A stretch of 64,000 bases of DNA. Source: Micrococcales bacterium 31B (lineage in GTDB: Bacteria > Actinomycetota > Actinomycetes > Actinomycetales > Dermabacteraceae). Within the stretch, counting starts at the first letter, position 1, and each line of letters begins with the position of its first letter. Made by a program: the position numbers and the translations under genes. The notes beneath the pieces are model-generated. The model was not told the origin of the DNA and searched no databases. It saw only the letters and a program-made list of their open reading frames with translations. The stretch spans positions 259,419 through 323,418 of the forward strand of contig JAFFTF010000004.1 of NCBI GenBank assembly GCA_022803075.1, given 5' to 3'. Shown here piece after piece: positions 15,456-24,851 of the stretch.

Positions 15456-17569
15456 TACGCCACCAAGAATCCGTTGCGTTCAAGCAGCGGTTCGACCGCC
15501 ACGTCGCGGCCCCTGAACTCGCGATACGCGTCGAGGGGGTCGCGGGTCGCGGCAATGCCGAGAATCAACGCGCGATAGCGATCGCCATTCTCGCGGGTGA
15601 GCCCGCCGTTGCTCTTGTACCAGGCCACGGTGTCGGCGTCGAAGGTCTCCGACCACAGGTACGTGTAGTAGCCGCCCGAGTAGCCTCCCGCGAAAATGTG
15701 CGTATACGAGGCCGACATGCGCCGCTCGCTGAGGTGCGGGAACGGGATTCCCGCCGCGAGCACCAAGTCGCGCTCAAACGCGACGGCCTCGGCGGGCGTG
15801 GTGGGGGCGCCGGACGCGCTGCCGCCCGTCCGCGGCAGCGAATGCCACCCAATGTCGACCGCGTTGTTTGTCAGCTGGTGGCAAGTGGCGAGCCCCAGAC
15901 CCCACAGCCGCGACGCCTCAATGGCGTCTACGGTGGCCTGCGGCAATATCTCGCCCGTCTCAACGTGCAGCGCATAGTTTTCGAGCACCTCGGGCCACAG
16001 GGCCCACATCTCGTTGACTTGGCTGGGGAACTCGATAAAATCCCACGGCACCTCGAACGCGCACGTCTTGCGATAGGTGCTGCGCGCGAGCAGCCCGTGC
16101 AGGGCGTGGCCAAATTCGTGAAAGAGCGTGCGCACGTCTTGCAGCGTCAGCAGGCACGGGTCGTCACCCGTGGGTTTGACGTAATTGCAGTTATTGATCA
16201 CGACGGGGCGCATGGCGAGAGAGGAGTTGGCGAACCGGAACGCGTTCATCCATGCGCCCGGACGTTTCGTGTCGCGCGAGAAGAAGTCGGCCACGAATAG
16301 GGCCATGCCCTCATTCGGGGTGCCGGGTGAGCCGTCGAAAACCTCCCACACCTTCACGTCTGGCAGGTAACCGTGCAGTTCGGGGCGCGGTACGAAGGTG
16401 AGGCCGTAGAGCTTTTCGGCGGCGAAGAAAATGCCCCGCTCGACCACGTTGGTCAGCTCGAAGTACTGCCGCAGCGCGGCAAAGTCGAGGTTGAACCGCT
16501 CGGCCTTGAGACGCTCGGTGTAGAAACTGATGTCCCAGGCCTCCACCTGCTCGATGCCGTCGCGGGCGGCGGCCTCGCGAATCGCCGCGAGTTCGACCTC
16601 GGCGGTCGCGACCGCCGGTGGAGTCAGCGCCTGTAGCACCGCGGCCACCGCCGCGGGCGTCTTCGCGGTGCGCACCGACGTGAACAGGGCGTGATACGAC
16701 TCGTGCCCCAGCAGCTTGGCCATCTCGGCCCGCAGCGCGGCCTCGCGGCAGGCGATCTCAAGGTTCGGTTCGACGCAGCGGCTATTCGCCGCGAGGTACA
16801 CCCGCTCGCGCATCGCGCGATTCGTCAGCTCGCGCACCTCGGGCAGGTTGGAGAGGCCGCGAATCTCGAGCAGGTACCCGCCCTCGCGCGCGAACCGCTC
16901 TGGGTCGCTCGCCTCGGCGGCGGCCCGGGCCGCGCCGATGCGACTCTCGCTGAGCCCGTCGAGATCGGCCACGTCGCTCACCCAGAAGTCGGCCGCCTTG
17001 CTCGCGTCTACGAGGTTCGCCGAATAGGTGACGCCGAGAGACGAGAGTTCAGACGCGATCTCTTGCAGCCGCGCGCGCTCGGCGGGCCCGAGGCCCGCTC
17101 CACTGCTGCGCAGGTCATCGCGGTACATCTCGGCCACGCGCCGCTGCTCGCCGTCGAGCGCCGGGCTCTCGAGAATCGCCTCGACTCGCTGCAGCAACTC
17201 GGGCGATAGGCTGAGCTCGGTGTGGATCGCCGCCATCTTCGGCTCATATTCGACCGTCACCTCGCGCACCTCGGGCGTCTGGTGCGACGAATCCACGATG
17301 TTCAGCACGCCACTCACCCGCGCGAACGCGGCGCCGTCGATCTCGAGCGGCAGCAACGTGTTGTCGAACGTTGGCGCGTCGGGGCTGGCAATAACGGACG
17401 CGAGGGTGGCGCGTAAACGGGCCATCGCGGCGTCCAGGGCTGGCCCGTAATGTTCGGGACGAATCGCCTCGAAATTCTCGAGCGCGTAGGGGAGGGGGCT
17501 GAGGCTGCGGAAGGGGTTGTCGGCGGGGAGTTCAGGCAGGTCGAAAGGGCTGGCGGCGGGGGAGGTCAT
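15455..17569 (-). CDS. M3-family oligopeptidase / peptidyl-dipeptidase, active form
   Basis: 704 aa, full length for Dcp/OpdA-type M3 metallopeptidases. The zinc site is intact: LFHEFGHALHGLL supplies HExxH, and DFIEFPSQ 25 residues on supplies the third ligand Glu. SYTHIFAGGY and GGYYTYLWS near the C-terminus carry the substrate-stabilising His and Tyr residues. It cleaves short peptides in the cytoplasm. It starts 6 bp after the GyrI-like gene and ends overlapping the LysR gene. A non-catalytic paralogue lies at 4211-6415. Confidence 0.93.
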   Translation of the reverse strand: MTSPAASPFDLPELPADNPFRSLSPLPYALENFEAIRPEHYGPALDAAMARLRATLASVIASPDAPTFDNTLLPLEIDGAAFARVSGVLNIVDSSHQTPEVREVTVEYEPKMAAIHTELSLSPELLQRVEAILESPALDGEQRRVAEMYRDDLRSSGAGLGPAERARLQEIASELSSLGVTYSANLVDASKAADFWVSDVADLDGLSESRIGAARAAAEASDPERFAREGGYLLEIRGLSNLPEVRELTNRAMRERVYLAANSRCVEPNLEIACREAALRAEMAKLLGHESYHALFTSVRTAKTPAAVAAVLQALTPPAVATAEVELAAIREAAARDGIEQVEAWDISFYTERLKAERFNLDFAALRQYFELTNVVERGIFFAAEKLYGLTFVPRPELHGYLPDVKVWEVFDGSPGTPNEGMALFVADFFSRDTKRPGAWMNAFRFANSSLAMRPVVINNCNYVKPTGDDPCLLTLQDVRTLFHEFGHALHGLLARSTYRKTCAFEVPWDFIEFPSQVNEMWALWPEVLENYALHVETGEILPQATVDAIEASRLWGLGLATCHQLTNNAVDIGWHSLPRTGGSASGAPTTPAEAVAFERDLVLAAGIPFPHLSERRMSASYTHIFAGGYSGGYYTYLWSETFDADTVAWYKSNGGLTRENGDRYRALILGIAATRDPLDAYREFRGRDVAVEPLLERNGFLVA

Positions 17570-17575
17570 GAAGGG

Positions 17576-18037
17576 TTAGTGCCTAACGAAGGGTACGGCG
17601 ACCTCGCACACGAGGTCATGGTCGGAGGCCGAATTGAGGTCGGCCAGATAAATTTCGCGCGGGGACCCCGCGACACGAAAGTTCTTCGCCTCGACCCACG
17701 CGAACACGTCGTCGTAGGCGGCGAGAATCTCTGCCACCTGGGCCTTCGAGACCTTGAGGCAGGCCATTTCGCATTCGTCTTCGACGAGCACGTGGTCTTC
17801 GGGTTCGCCCTCGGGCAGGGGGATGGGCAGGCTGTTAATGACGTGACCGTCGACGGTCTTGGTGACGGGCTCGGGGTAGAACACGGTGGCGGGGCCGGTT
17901 GCGCCGCCGAGGGTGCCCGCCTTGCGCTGCAGGCGCTTGCTGGAGCGGTGCAGAAAGTCGGGGAGATCGTCGGCGCCGAGGAGGCGCGTCTCGATGAGAT
18001 AGGCAGTCTTGGGTTGTTGACGGGTTTCGACGCTCAT
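17576..18037 (-). CDS. GyrI-like / AraC effector-binding domain protein
   Basis: 153 aa from ATG 18037, preceded by AGGGAGCG. The domain pattern of GyrI-like small-molecule-binding proteins is visible: an N-terminal strand KTAYLIETRLLGADDLPDF, a central PATVFYPEPV, LPEGEPEDHVLVEDECEMAC and a final REIYLADLN. Such proteins bind hydrophobic cations or regulate in the manner of SbmC. First gene of the GyrI-M3-LysR operon, so it may be the sensor for the LysR circuit. Confidence 0.7.
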   Translation of the reverse strand: MSVETRQQPKTAYLIETRLLGADDLPDFLHRSSKRLQRKAGTLGGATGPATVFYPEPVTKTVDGHVINSLPIPLPEGEPEDHVLVEDECEMACLKVSKAQVAEILAAYDDVFAWVEAKNFRVAGSPREIYLADLNSASDHDLVCEVAVPFVRH

Positions 18038-18185
18038 AATGACGCTCCCTGCAAGGATCCCTCGATAGGCATGCATCCAGGGTAGTTGCTGGTGGTCGCG
18101 GCCGAAATGACTGCGGGCAAATCTTGACCCAACGGGTACCTTCTCGCGAAAGTACCCGTCGGGTCAGGTGGTCTGGGGGCGGGGG

Positions 18186-19691
18186 TTAGAGCTCGTGATG
18201 CATCTGCACGTGCTTGGTTCTCGTGAAATCGGTGAGGGCGTAGGCCGAGAGGTCGCGGCCGTAGCCGGAGCCCTTGAAGCCGCCCCAGGGCATTTCGTTC
18301 GCGATCACGAGGTGGGCGTTCACCCAGACCGTGCCGAAGTCGAGGCGTCGCGGCAACTCGAGGGCGTGCGCGCTGTCGCGGGTCCACACCGAGGCGGCCA
18401 GGCCATATTTCACAGCGTTCGCGCGGTCGATCGCCTCGTCAACGGTTTCGAACGTCTCGATGGTGACGACGGGGCCGAAGATTTCTTCGAGGGCGGCCTC
18501 CGAGTCTGCCGCGACGTCAGCGAGCACCGTGGGCGCCACGAAATAGCCGGGGCCGTCGAGCGGGCCGCCGCCGACCACCGCGGTGGCGCCGTCGGCGAGG
18601 GCGCGGTCGATGAAGGCGGTGACGCGCTCGAAGTGAGCCTTCGAGACGAGGGGGCCGAGCTCGACCTCGGCCCCGGCCCACGGCTCGCCCACCACAAAGG
18701 TGCTGACCTGGGCGGCCAGGGCCTCAGTGAAGCGCTCGGCCACCTCGCGATGCACGAGTACGCGCGTGCCCGCACCGCACTCCTGACCCGCGTTCCAGTA
18801 CCCCGCATTGCGGATCGCCTCGGCCGCGCGGTCGAGGTCGGCATCGGGGAGAATCACCACGGGCGCCTTGCCGCCGAGCTCGAGGTGTACGCGCTTGAGG
18901 GTCTCGCCCGCGCTCGTGGCGACGGCCCGGCCGCTATTGACGCTGCCCGTCAGCGCCACCATGTCGATGTCGGGGTGCGTCGAGAGGCGCCCGCCCACCT
19001 CGGGGCCGAGGCCCAACACGACGTTGAGCACGCCCGCGGGCAACAGGTCGCCCATCACCTCGACGAGCGCCAGCAGCGAGAGCGGGGTCTGCTCGGACGG
19101 CTTGATCACCACGGTGTTGCCGGCTCCGAGAATGGGCGCGAGCTTCCACGCTGCCATGAGCAGTGGGTAGTTCCATGGCACGACGGCGCCCACGACGCCG
19201 ACGGGTTCGCGCAGAATTATTGACGTGTGGCCTGCGGCGTAGTCGCCGGAGCCGACCTCGGTGAAGACCCGCGTGGCCCCCGCGGCGAAGCGAAACACGT
19301 CGACCGCGCTCGCGATGTCGTCTTCGGTGACGGCGGGGGGTTTGCCCGTGTTGACGGCCTCCAGGCGCCGCAGGCGGTCGGCGTTGGCCGCGATGCGGTC
19401 AGCGATCGCGAGCAGTATGTCGGCGCGTTCGCGTGGCGTCGTGCGGCGCCAGGTTGTGAGGGCGTCGCGCGCCGCGCCGACGGCGCGATCAACGTCGGCC
19501 GCCTCTCCGTTGGGTACCTCGGCGAGGGGCTTGCCCGTGGCGGGATTCTCGACGGTCGTCATGCTGGTCGGCGCCGTGGAGATGTCGAACGAGCCGTTGA
19601 TGTAGTGCGCGAGGGGCGGAAGTTCGCTGGGGCCGAAGAACGCGCTGGCGTCGCCGCGAACGATGGTGCTAGTGGGGGTGGTGACGGTCAT
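18186..19691 (-). CDS. NAD(P)-dependent aldehyde dehydrogenase
   Basis: 501 aa from ATG 19691 (AGGGAGCC upstream). All ALDH landmarks are present: PWNYPLLMAAWKLAPILGAG (cofactor and Asn), VIKPSEQTPLS, LTGSVNSGRAV, HLELGGKAPVVI (catalytic Glu) and GQECGAGTR with the nucleophilic Cys. EIFGPVV follows near residue 400. It is closest in style to aminobutyraldehyde/betaine aldehyde dehydrogenases, but 2-oxoglutarate semialdehyde is an alternative given the DapA-family gene nearby. Its promoter carries the same palindrome as the FAD oxidoreductase operon. Confidence 0.92.
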   Translation of the reverse strand: MTVTTPTSTIVRGDASAFFGPSELPPLAHYINGSFDISTAPTSMTTVENPATGKPLAEVPNGEAADVDRAVGAARDALTTWRRTTPRERADILLAIADRIAANADRLRRLEAVNTGKPPAVTEDDIASAVDVFRFAAGATRVFTEVGSGDYAAGHTSIILREPVGVVGAVVPWNYPLLMAAWKLAPILGAGNTVVIKPSEQTPLSLLALVEVMGDLLPAGVLNVVLGLGPEVGGRLSTHPDIDMVALTGSVNSGRAVATSAGETLKRVHLELGGKAPVVILPDADLDRAAEAIRNAGYWNAGQECGAGTRVLVHREVAERFTEALAAQVSTFVVGEPWAGAEVELGPLVSKAHFERVTAFIDRALADGATAVVGGGPLDGPGYFVAPTVLADVAADSEAALEEIFGPVVTIETFETVDEAIDRANAVKYGLAASVWTRDSAHALELPRRLDFGTVWVNAHLVIANEMPWGGFKGSGYGRDLSAYALTDFTRTKHVQMHHEL

Positions 19692-19751
19692 GATGTGGCT
19701 CCCTGGTGCCGCTGCGGTGCGGCGTATGGTGGACTCTTCGTTGAGTGTTAT

Positions 19752-19769
19752 TTGTGATAACAGATCATA
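19752..19769 (-). promoter_or_regulatory. Operator-like palindrome at the aldehyde dehydrogenase promoter
   Basis: TTGTGATAACAG (19752-19763) differs at one base from TTGTGATCACAG at 20741-20752. On the minus strand a TATGAT -10-like hexamer (19769-19764) abuts it, placing the operator over the likely start site. The GntR-family protein encoded between the two promoters is the obvious candidate ligand. Confidence 0.6.
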
Positions 19770-19818
19770 CACATGGGGTGGCGGGTGCGGAAGGGGGTGG
19801 GCGCGGTGAAGGCCCGGC

Positions 19819-19881
19819 GCGCGGGTGGCCCGTTCCAGCGCGGGCCGGACGCGCGGGTGGCCCGTTCCAGCGCGGGCCCGG
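19819..19881. repeat. Two-copy 32-bp tandem repeat in the intergenic region
   Basis: A G+C-rich unit beginning GCGCGGGTGGCCCGTTCCAG starts at 19819 and again at 19851. It lies just upstream of the GntR gene, between it and the operator of the divergent aldehyde dehydrogenase gene. No function is evident. Confidence 0.8.
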
Positions 19882-19920
19882 CGCGCGCCCGGTGCGCGGG
19901 GGACTCCGTAGAATGGCGCC

Positions 19921-20610
19921 ATGACGTTGCCAAAGCTCGCGCCCAGTGCCCGCATGGGAGATCAGGTTTTTGACGCCCTCCATGCCGCCATCGTCACCGG
20001 TGAGCTTGCGGCGGGCGACCGCCTGCGCATTCGCGACCTGGCCACGAGCCTGGGCACGAGCGTCATGCCCGTGCGCGAGGCCATCACTCGACTGCAAGAG
20101 GTGGGTCTGGCCGAGGCCGTGCCCTACAAGGGTGCCTTCGTGAAGGGCTTTACGCACCGCGAACTGCTCGAACTGTATTCGGTGCGGCGCATCCTCGAAG
20201 TGGAGGCCACCTTGCGGGGGGTTGAGGGCAGCGAGAAGAGCACCGTCGCCGCCCTGCGCGAGGCATTCGCCGTAATGGAAGAAGCCCTGCGCGCACAGGA
20301 CGCCGCCGCCTATATCGAGGCGGACGAGGCATTTCTCAGCATTCTTTACTCGGCCGCCGAGAACCAGGTACTGCTGGATACCATTCGCAGCCTGTGGCAT
20401 CGCTGCCGCTCGTACAAGGTCATGGGCGCGCGCAGCGAAATTGAGCGGGGCAACATCAAGCCGCTGCTGACCTGTCAGCGCGACCTCCTGGCCGCCGTGA
20501 AGAATGGTGACGTGGGCGGGGCGAGTGAGGTTACCGAGAAGTCTCTCGACGCTGCCACCGCAAGAATACGCGAGGCGATGGACGCGGCGTCCGGCCCGTC
20601 GGCCCCGTAG
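19921..20610 (+). CDS. GntR-family regulator, FCD subfamily
   Basis: 229 aa. The winged helix (about 12-75) reads QVFDALHAAIVTGELAAGDR then LATSLGTSVMPVREAITRLQ. The C-terminal FCD ligand domain has YSVRRILEVEATL and DEAFLSILYSAAEN. It sits between the divergent aldehyde dehydrogenase and the FAD oxidoreductase operon, and a TTGTGAT(C/A)ACAG palindrome occurs at both promoters, so it is the probable local repressor, relieved by an amino-acid-derived ligand. Confidence 0.9.
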   Translation: MTLPKLAPSARMGDQVFDALHAAIVTGELAAGDRLRIRDLATSLGTSVMPVREAITRLQEVGLAEAVPYKGAFVKGFTHRELLELYSVRRILEVEATLRGVEGSEKSTVAALREAFAVMEEALRAQDAAAYIEADEAFLSILYSAAENQVLLDTIRSLWHRCRSYKVMGARSEIERGNIKPLLTCQRDLLAAVKNGDVGGASEVTEKSLDAATARIREAMDAASGPSAP

Positions 20611-20731
20611 TTTTCGCGAGGGTCGGGCCAGCGCCCACCGGGCCCCGGCCCTAAGCGCCCACCGGGCGCGGCCTGTGAACTGCGGCGATGCGCTGCGCCC
20701 CAAAAATGTGGGAGTTCTCCACGAAAAACCA

Positions 20732-20774
20732 TTGCGTGATTTGTGATCACAGATTATTGTCGTTGTGATCACGG
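20732..20774 (+). promoter_or_regulatory. Promoter with paired operators for the FAD oxidoreductase operon
   Basis: TTGCGT (20732-20737), a 17-bp spacer and TATTGT (20755-20760) form a plausible promoter. One perfect palindrome, TTGTGATCACAG (20741-20752), sits between the two boxes and a second, TTGTGATCACGG (20763-20774), covers the probable start, 22 bp or two helical turns away. This is typical of direct repression by a dimeric GntR protein. Confidence 0.65.
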
Positions 20775-20872
20775 CAATGCGGTGCGGGTCACAGAAGACT
20801 CGCCGCACCAACGCCACCCTCACGCACCAGCCGCCGCGCACCGCAGCGCCCGGCCACAGCAAAGGAGCGCAC

Positions 20873-22267
20873 ATGAAAGACGTCATCATCGTCGGAGCCG
20901 GCCTGGCAGGCCTCTCCGCAGGCTGGCGCCTGCGGCACTTCGACACGCTCGTGCTCGAGGCCGACACTCGAGTCGGCGGGCGCATCCGCTCCGAACGACG
21001 CGGCAACTACTGGCTCAACTGGGGCGGGCACATCTTCGCGGGCGACGGCTCGTCCACCGACGCACTGCTGCGCGAAGTCGGAGTCAGCGCCGTCGCCGTG
21101 CCCGGCACCCTGCAGGCCATGAGCATGAACGGCAAACTGCTCAAGAGCGGCCCCATCGCCACCTACCCCCTGCGCATCCCTATGTCGCTCGACGCGCGAC
21201 TGGCGACTCTCAAAGCCGGCCTCAAGGTGGTGCCCGCCGTGCTGAAATACACGGGAGTCGTGCGCAGCCGCAAGGGCGAATCCGGCGCCGCGCGTCAGCA
21301 ACGCATCTACGACTTCATGAATGCGCAGTCTTTTCACGATTTCATCGGTGACCTGCCCGAAGACGCCGCCGCCCTGTTCAAGACCACCGTCACGCGCTCG
21401 GCGGGCGACATGGACCAAATTTCGGCGGGCGCCGGCGCCGGCTACTTCAGCCTCGTGCTCGGCATCGGCCAGGGCCTGAGCCGCGGCATCGTGGGCGGCC
21501 CGTCCACCCTCACCGAAGCCCTCGCCGCGAGCCTCGGCGAAAGCGTGCAGCTCGGGGCGACCGTGCACGAGGTCGTGCAAAAACCCGACTCGGTGATCGT
21601 GCGTTACCGCCAGCACGGGGTCGACCACGAGGTCGAGGCCCGCACCGCGATTCTCGCCACCACGGCCGACGTCACGCGCCGCATCGCCGTCACGGTGCCC
21701 GACGATCTGCGCGCCGCGCTCGGCACCGTCAAGTACGGCCCGCACGTGAGCTCGGCGTTCCTCACCAACGAAACGGGACCGCGCCCTTGGGACGACATCT
21801 ACGCCATCGCCGCCCCCAAGCGCTCCTTCGCGATCGCGCTCAACCACGCCAGCATCGTGCGCGGCACCGAAACCGTGCGCCAGCCCGGCGGCAGTTTCAT
21901 GGCCTTCTCACCCGCGAGCCTCGGCCAAGCGCTCCTTAACAAGAGCGACGACGAGGTCACGTCAACTCACCTGCGCGACCTCGACCAGGTGCTCGGCCAC
22001 GACTTCGCGAGCACCGTCGTCGAGGCGAAGGCCGAACGCTGGGAGGTCGCGTCGCCGTATTGCTTCCCCGGGCGTGCCGCCGTGCAACCCACCCTCATGC
22101 GCGGCGCCAGCCGCGTCTTTCTCGCGGGCGATTACCTCGGCACCCTCTACACCGAAAGCTCGGTGACCACCGGATTCTCCGCGGCCCAAAACGTCACGAG
22201 CATCATCGCGACCGACCGGCAGTCGCGCCGCATTGTCGCGGTGCCCTCGCAGCGAGAAACCGCCTAA
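20873..22267 (+). CDS. FAD-dependent oxidoreductase, amine-oxidase/protoporphyrinogen-oxidase type
   Basis: 464 aa from ATG 20873 after AAAGGAGCGC. The N-terminal FAD fold is clear: VIIVGAGLAGLSAGWRLR, LVLEADTRVGGRIRS (GG-R motif) and NWGGHIFAG. The C-terminus has VFLAGDYLGTLYTESSVTTG, the second FAD contact. A central block includes VGGPSTLTEALAASLG. It probably oxidises an amine or amino acid. It is first in an operon with a DapA-family lyase and an AGCS amino-acid symporter. It is not of the DadA type usually seen in hydroxyproline pathways. Confidence 0.85.
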   Translation: MKDVIIVGAGLAGLSAGWRLRHFDTLVLEADTRVGGRIRSERRGNYWLNWGGHIFAGDGSSTDALLREVGVSAVAVPGTLQAMSMNGKLLKSGPIATYPLRIPMSLDARLATLKAGLKVVPAVLKYTGVVRSRKGESGAARQQRIYDFMNAQSFHDFIGDLPEDAAALFKTTVTRSAGDMDQISAGAGAGYFSLVLGIGQGLSRGIVGGPSTLTEALAASLGESVQLGATVHEVVQKPDSVIVRYRQHGVDHEVEARTAILATTADVTRRIAVTVPDDLRAALGTVKYGPHVSSAFLTNETGPRPWDDIYAIAAPKRSFAIALNHASIVRGTETVRQPGGSFMAFSPASLGQALLNKSDDEVTSTHLRDLDQVLGHDFASTVVEAKAERWEVASPYCFPGRAAVQPTLMRGASRVFLAGDYLGTLYTESSVTTGFSAAQNVTSIIATDRQSRRIVAVPSQRETA

Positions 22268-22279
22268 CCACCTCTATTA

Positions 22280-22317
22280 CCGGACGCTTCGGGCCAACGT
22301 TGGCCCCGCGCGTCCGG
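22280..22317. terminator. Nested hairpin between the FAD oxidoreductase and DapA-like genes
   Basis: An outer stem CCGGACGC (22280-22287) / GCGTCCGG (22310-22317) encloses a perfect 16-bp palindrome GGGCCAACGTTGGCCC (22291-22306). There is no U-tract directly after it. It could stop or attenuate transcription between the first gene and the lyase/symporter pair. Confidence 0.6.
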
Positions 22318-22420
22318 CACCCCCTCGGCCCGTTTTACAACACGTTTACAACCACGGGTGGCTTTCGTGCACCCAAAAACAGTTCGCGCCACCCCGCGCG
22401 CGCCCAATAAGGAGAAATTA

Positions 22421-23359
22421 ATGACCAGCAATCTCAGCGGTGTGCTCACCGCGCTCACGACGCCCTTCGACGCAAGTGGCGCCCTCGATGTCGACGCGCT
22501 CAAGCGTGTCGTTGATCGTTCGATCGCGGGAGGCGTCGACGGTGTCGTCGCCGCCGGTTCGACCGGCGAGGTCGGCGCCCTGTCGTCGGAGGAACGACTC
22601 ACCCTCATCGAGACCGTCATTAAGCACACCGCGGGCCGCGTGCCCGTGATCGCGCACACCGGGGCGACCTCGACGGCCGAGGCCATTCGCCTCTCGCGCG
22701 CCGCTCAGGATCTCGGCGCCGACGTGCTCATGCTGGTCACGCCGTACTACGAACCACTCTCGGTCGACGAAACGGTCGCGTACATCAAGGAGGTCGCTGC
22801 GGCCGTTGACCTGCCGATCATGCTTTACAACATTCCCGCCGTGACGGGCGTGAACCTCGACCCCGCGACGGTGCGCGCGCTCGCCACCGAGGTGGAGAAC
22901 ATTCGCTACATCAAGGATTCGAGCGCGAACTGGGAGCAGGCCCTGCAGCTGATTCATCATCATTCCGATGTGATCGGCACCTTCATCGGCTGGGATGCCT
23001 ACCTCTACTCGGCGCTCGTGGAGGGTGCCGCGGGAGTCATGGCGGGCACCGCCAACGTGGTGCCCGGAGAGATCGTTGCGGTGGCGCGCGCCATTCGCGA
23101 AGGTGACCTCTCCGGGGCGCTCGCGCAGTGGAAGACTGTGTACCCCGCCATCGACGCGATGCTGAGCGTGCCCTTTATCTCGGCGGTCAAGGCCGGCCTC
23201 GATATTCTCGGCGAGCCCGTCGGTGTGCCCCGCGCGCCCACGGCACCGCTCGACGCCGCGGCCATCGAGTCGCTGCGCGGCGCTCTCGGGCGGCTGACGC
23301 CCGTGACGGCGGGGCAGCCCGAAAAGCCGCTTGCCGCGTCGACAGTGGGAGGGAACTAG
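22421..23359 (+). CDS. Dihydrodipicolinate synthase-family lyase/dehydratase
   Basis: 312 aa from ATG 22421 after AAGGAGAAATTA. A Schiff-base TIM barrel: AAGSTGEVGALSSEER (pyruvate loop), LYNIPAVTG (catalytic Tyr) and IRYIKDSSAN with the Schiff-base Lys. The family includes DapA, N-acetylneuraminate lyase, KDG aldolase and the hydroxyproline-pathway deaminase. Its place between an FAD oxidoreductase and an amino-acid symporter, with an aldehyde dehydrogenase in the same regulon, argues for a catabolic member rather than lysine synthesis. The exact substrate is not readable. Confidence 0.88.
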   Translation: MTSNLSGVLTALTTPFDASGALDVDALKRVVDRSIAGGVDGVVAAGSTGEVGALSSEERLTLIETVIKHTAGRVPVIAHTGATSTAEAIRLSRAAQDLGADVLMLVTPYYEPLSVDETVAYIKEVAAAVDLPIMLYNIPAVTGVNLDPATVRALATEVENIRYIKDSSANWEQALQLIHHHSDVIGTFIGWDAYLYSALVEGAAGVMAGTANVVPGEIVAVARAIREGDLSGALAQWKTVYPAIDAMLSVPFISAVKAGLDILGEPVGVPRAPTAPLDAAAIESLRGALGRLTPVTAGQPEKPLAASTVGGN

Positions 23360-23362
23360 ATC

Positions 23363-24835
23363 ATGGACGAGATGCTTTCGAAGTTCAGCGACGCGATCTG
23401 GACGCCCATGGCGTACCTCGTCATCGGCATGGGCGTCGTGTTTTCGGTGCTGCTCAAGGGAGTGCAGTTTCGCAGTTTTCCCGACATGATCAAGCAGCTT
23501 AAAGAGGAAAACTCGGGGGAAAACGGCGGCATTTCGTCGTTCCAGGCCCTCGCGCTGGCTCTCGGCAGTCGAGTGGGCGTCGGCAGCATCGCGGGCGTCG
23601 CGACCGCGATTGGGGGCGGCGGCCCGGGTGCTCTGCTATGGATGGCCGTCACCGGGTTGGTCGGCTGCACGGTCGGTTATGCGGAGGCGACGCTCTCGCA
23701 GGTGTTCAAGCGCCAGGTCAAAGATGCCGACCGCATCAAGGCTAATGAAGACATTGGCGGCATGCCGTACTACATCAAGTACGGCCTGAAAATGCCGGTG
23801 ATTGGCGCGATCGTGGCCGTGCTGGGTCTCGTCGGGTACGGTTTCGTGTTTTCGGGCATTCAAGCGAACACCATCGCGGCGAGCGCGAAACTCGCGTTCG
23901 ACCTGCCCGCGTGGGTCCCCGCGGCGGTCGTGACGGTGCTGGTCGCGGCGATCATTCTGGGCGGCACCACGCGCATCGTGAAGGTCACGCAGTTTCTCGT
24001 GCCGGTGCTGGCCATCAGCTATCTGGTGTTGGCGCTGTGCGTGATCATCGCAAATCTTTCACGCGTGCCCGATGCGCTCAGCCTGATCGTGCGCTCGGCG
24101 TTCGGCCTCGAACCCATGCTGAGCGGCATGGCGGGTGCGGCCATCGCGTGGGGCGTGCGCCGTGCGGTGTTCGCTTCGGCGAACGGACTCGGCGAGGCCA
24201 CGTTCGCGGCTGCGGCCGCGCGCACCTCGCACCCCGGTAAGCAGGGCCTCGTGCAGACGTTCAGCATTTACATCGACGTGCTGCTGATCTGTATGGCTAC
24301 GGGCCTCATGATGGTGGTGTCGGGCAAGTACAACGTGACGGATGCGTCCGGCAACATGCTGATTGAGAACCTGCCCGGCCTGAACCCGGGAGCCAACTGG
24401 GTGCAGGAGTCGATCGACACGCTCGCCCACGGCTGGGGCGCCGGGTTCGTTGCCGTGGCGGTGCTGATGTTCGGCTTGACCTGTATCTTGCTGTACTACT
24501 ACGTGGCAAACTCGAACCTCTTGTACCTGCTCGACGGCCGCGAGGGTCGCGGCTGGAAGCGCGTGCTGAACCTCGGCACCATCGCGATCGTGCTCGTCGG
24601 CTCGCTCGTCAACGCCAAACTGATGTGGGCGCTCGGCGACATCGGCCTCGGCCTGATCGCGTGGGTGAATCTGATCTGCCTCGTGTTCCTGTTCCCCATG
24701 GTCTACCGCATCTGTCGCGACTACGACCGTCAGAAAAAGGCAGGCCTCGACCCGACCTTCGACCCGCAGGCGCTCGGAATTACGGGTGCGGACTTCTGGG
24801 AGAAGGCGCCCGACAAGGAGGCGGTCTCGCGGTAG
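23363..24835 (+). CDS. Alanine/glycine:cation symporter (AGCS family)
   Basis: 490 aa, about eleven membrane segments. The N-terminal block GVGSIAGVATAIGGGGPGAL and AVTGLVGCTVGYAEATL, plus FASANGLGEATFAAAAARTS, are diagnostic of AGCS sodium-coupled symporters (AgcS/AlsT). It starts 3 bp after the lyase gene, so it is co-transcribed, and presumably imports the amino acid that the regulon degrades. The C-terminus ends with a short charged tail. Confidence 0.9.
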   Translation: MDEMLSKFSDAIWTPMAYLVIGMGVVFSVLLKGVQFRSFPDMIKQLKEENSGENGGISSFQALALALGSRVGVGSIAGVATAIGGGGPGALLWMAVTGLVGCTVGYAEATLSQVFKRQVKDADRIKANEDIGGMPYYIKYGLKMPVIGAIVAVLGLVGYGFVFSGIQANTIAASAKLAFDLPAWVPAAVVTVLVAAIILGGTTRIVKVTQFLVPVLAISYLVLALCVIIANLSRVPDALSLIVRSAFGLEPMLSGMAGAAIAWGVRRAVFASANGLGEATFAAAAARTSHPGKQGLVQTFSIYIDVLLICMATGLMMVVSGKYNVTDASGNMLIENLPGLNPGANWVQESIDTLAHGWGAGFVAVAVLMFGLTCILLYYYVANSNLLYLLDGREGRGWKRVLNLGTIAIVLVGSLVNAKLMWALGDIGLGLIAWVNLICLVFLFPMVYRICRDYDRQKKAGLDPTFDPQALGITGADFWEKAPDKEAVSR

Positions 24836-24851
24836 GTGTTCACAGTGGAGC

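Noticed and set aside
19765-21006. Long open frames on the strand opposite the GntR and FAD oxidoreductase genes
   Set aside because: They mirror well-supported genes in high-G+C DNA, have Arg/Gly/Pro-rich translations and no ribosome sites. The same was found opposite most genes in the window.
22421-23359. Biosynthetic dapA for lysine
   Set aside because: It is embedded with an FAD oxidoreductase and an amino-acid symporter under a GntR-type operator, not with lysine genes, so a catabolic family member is more likely.
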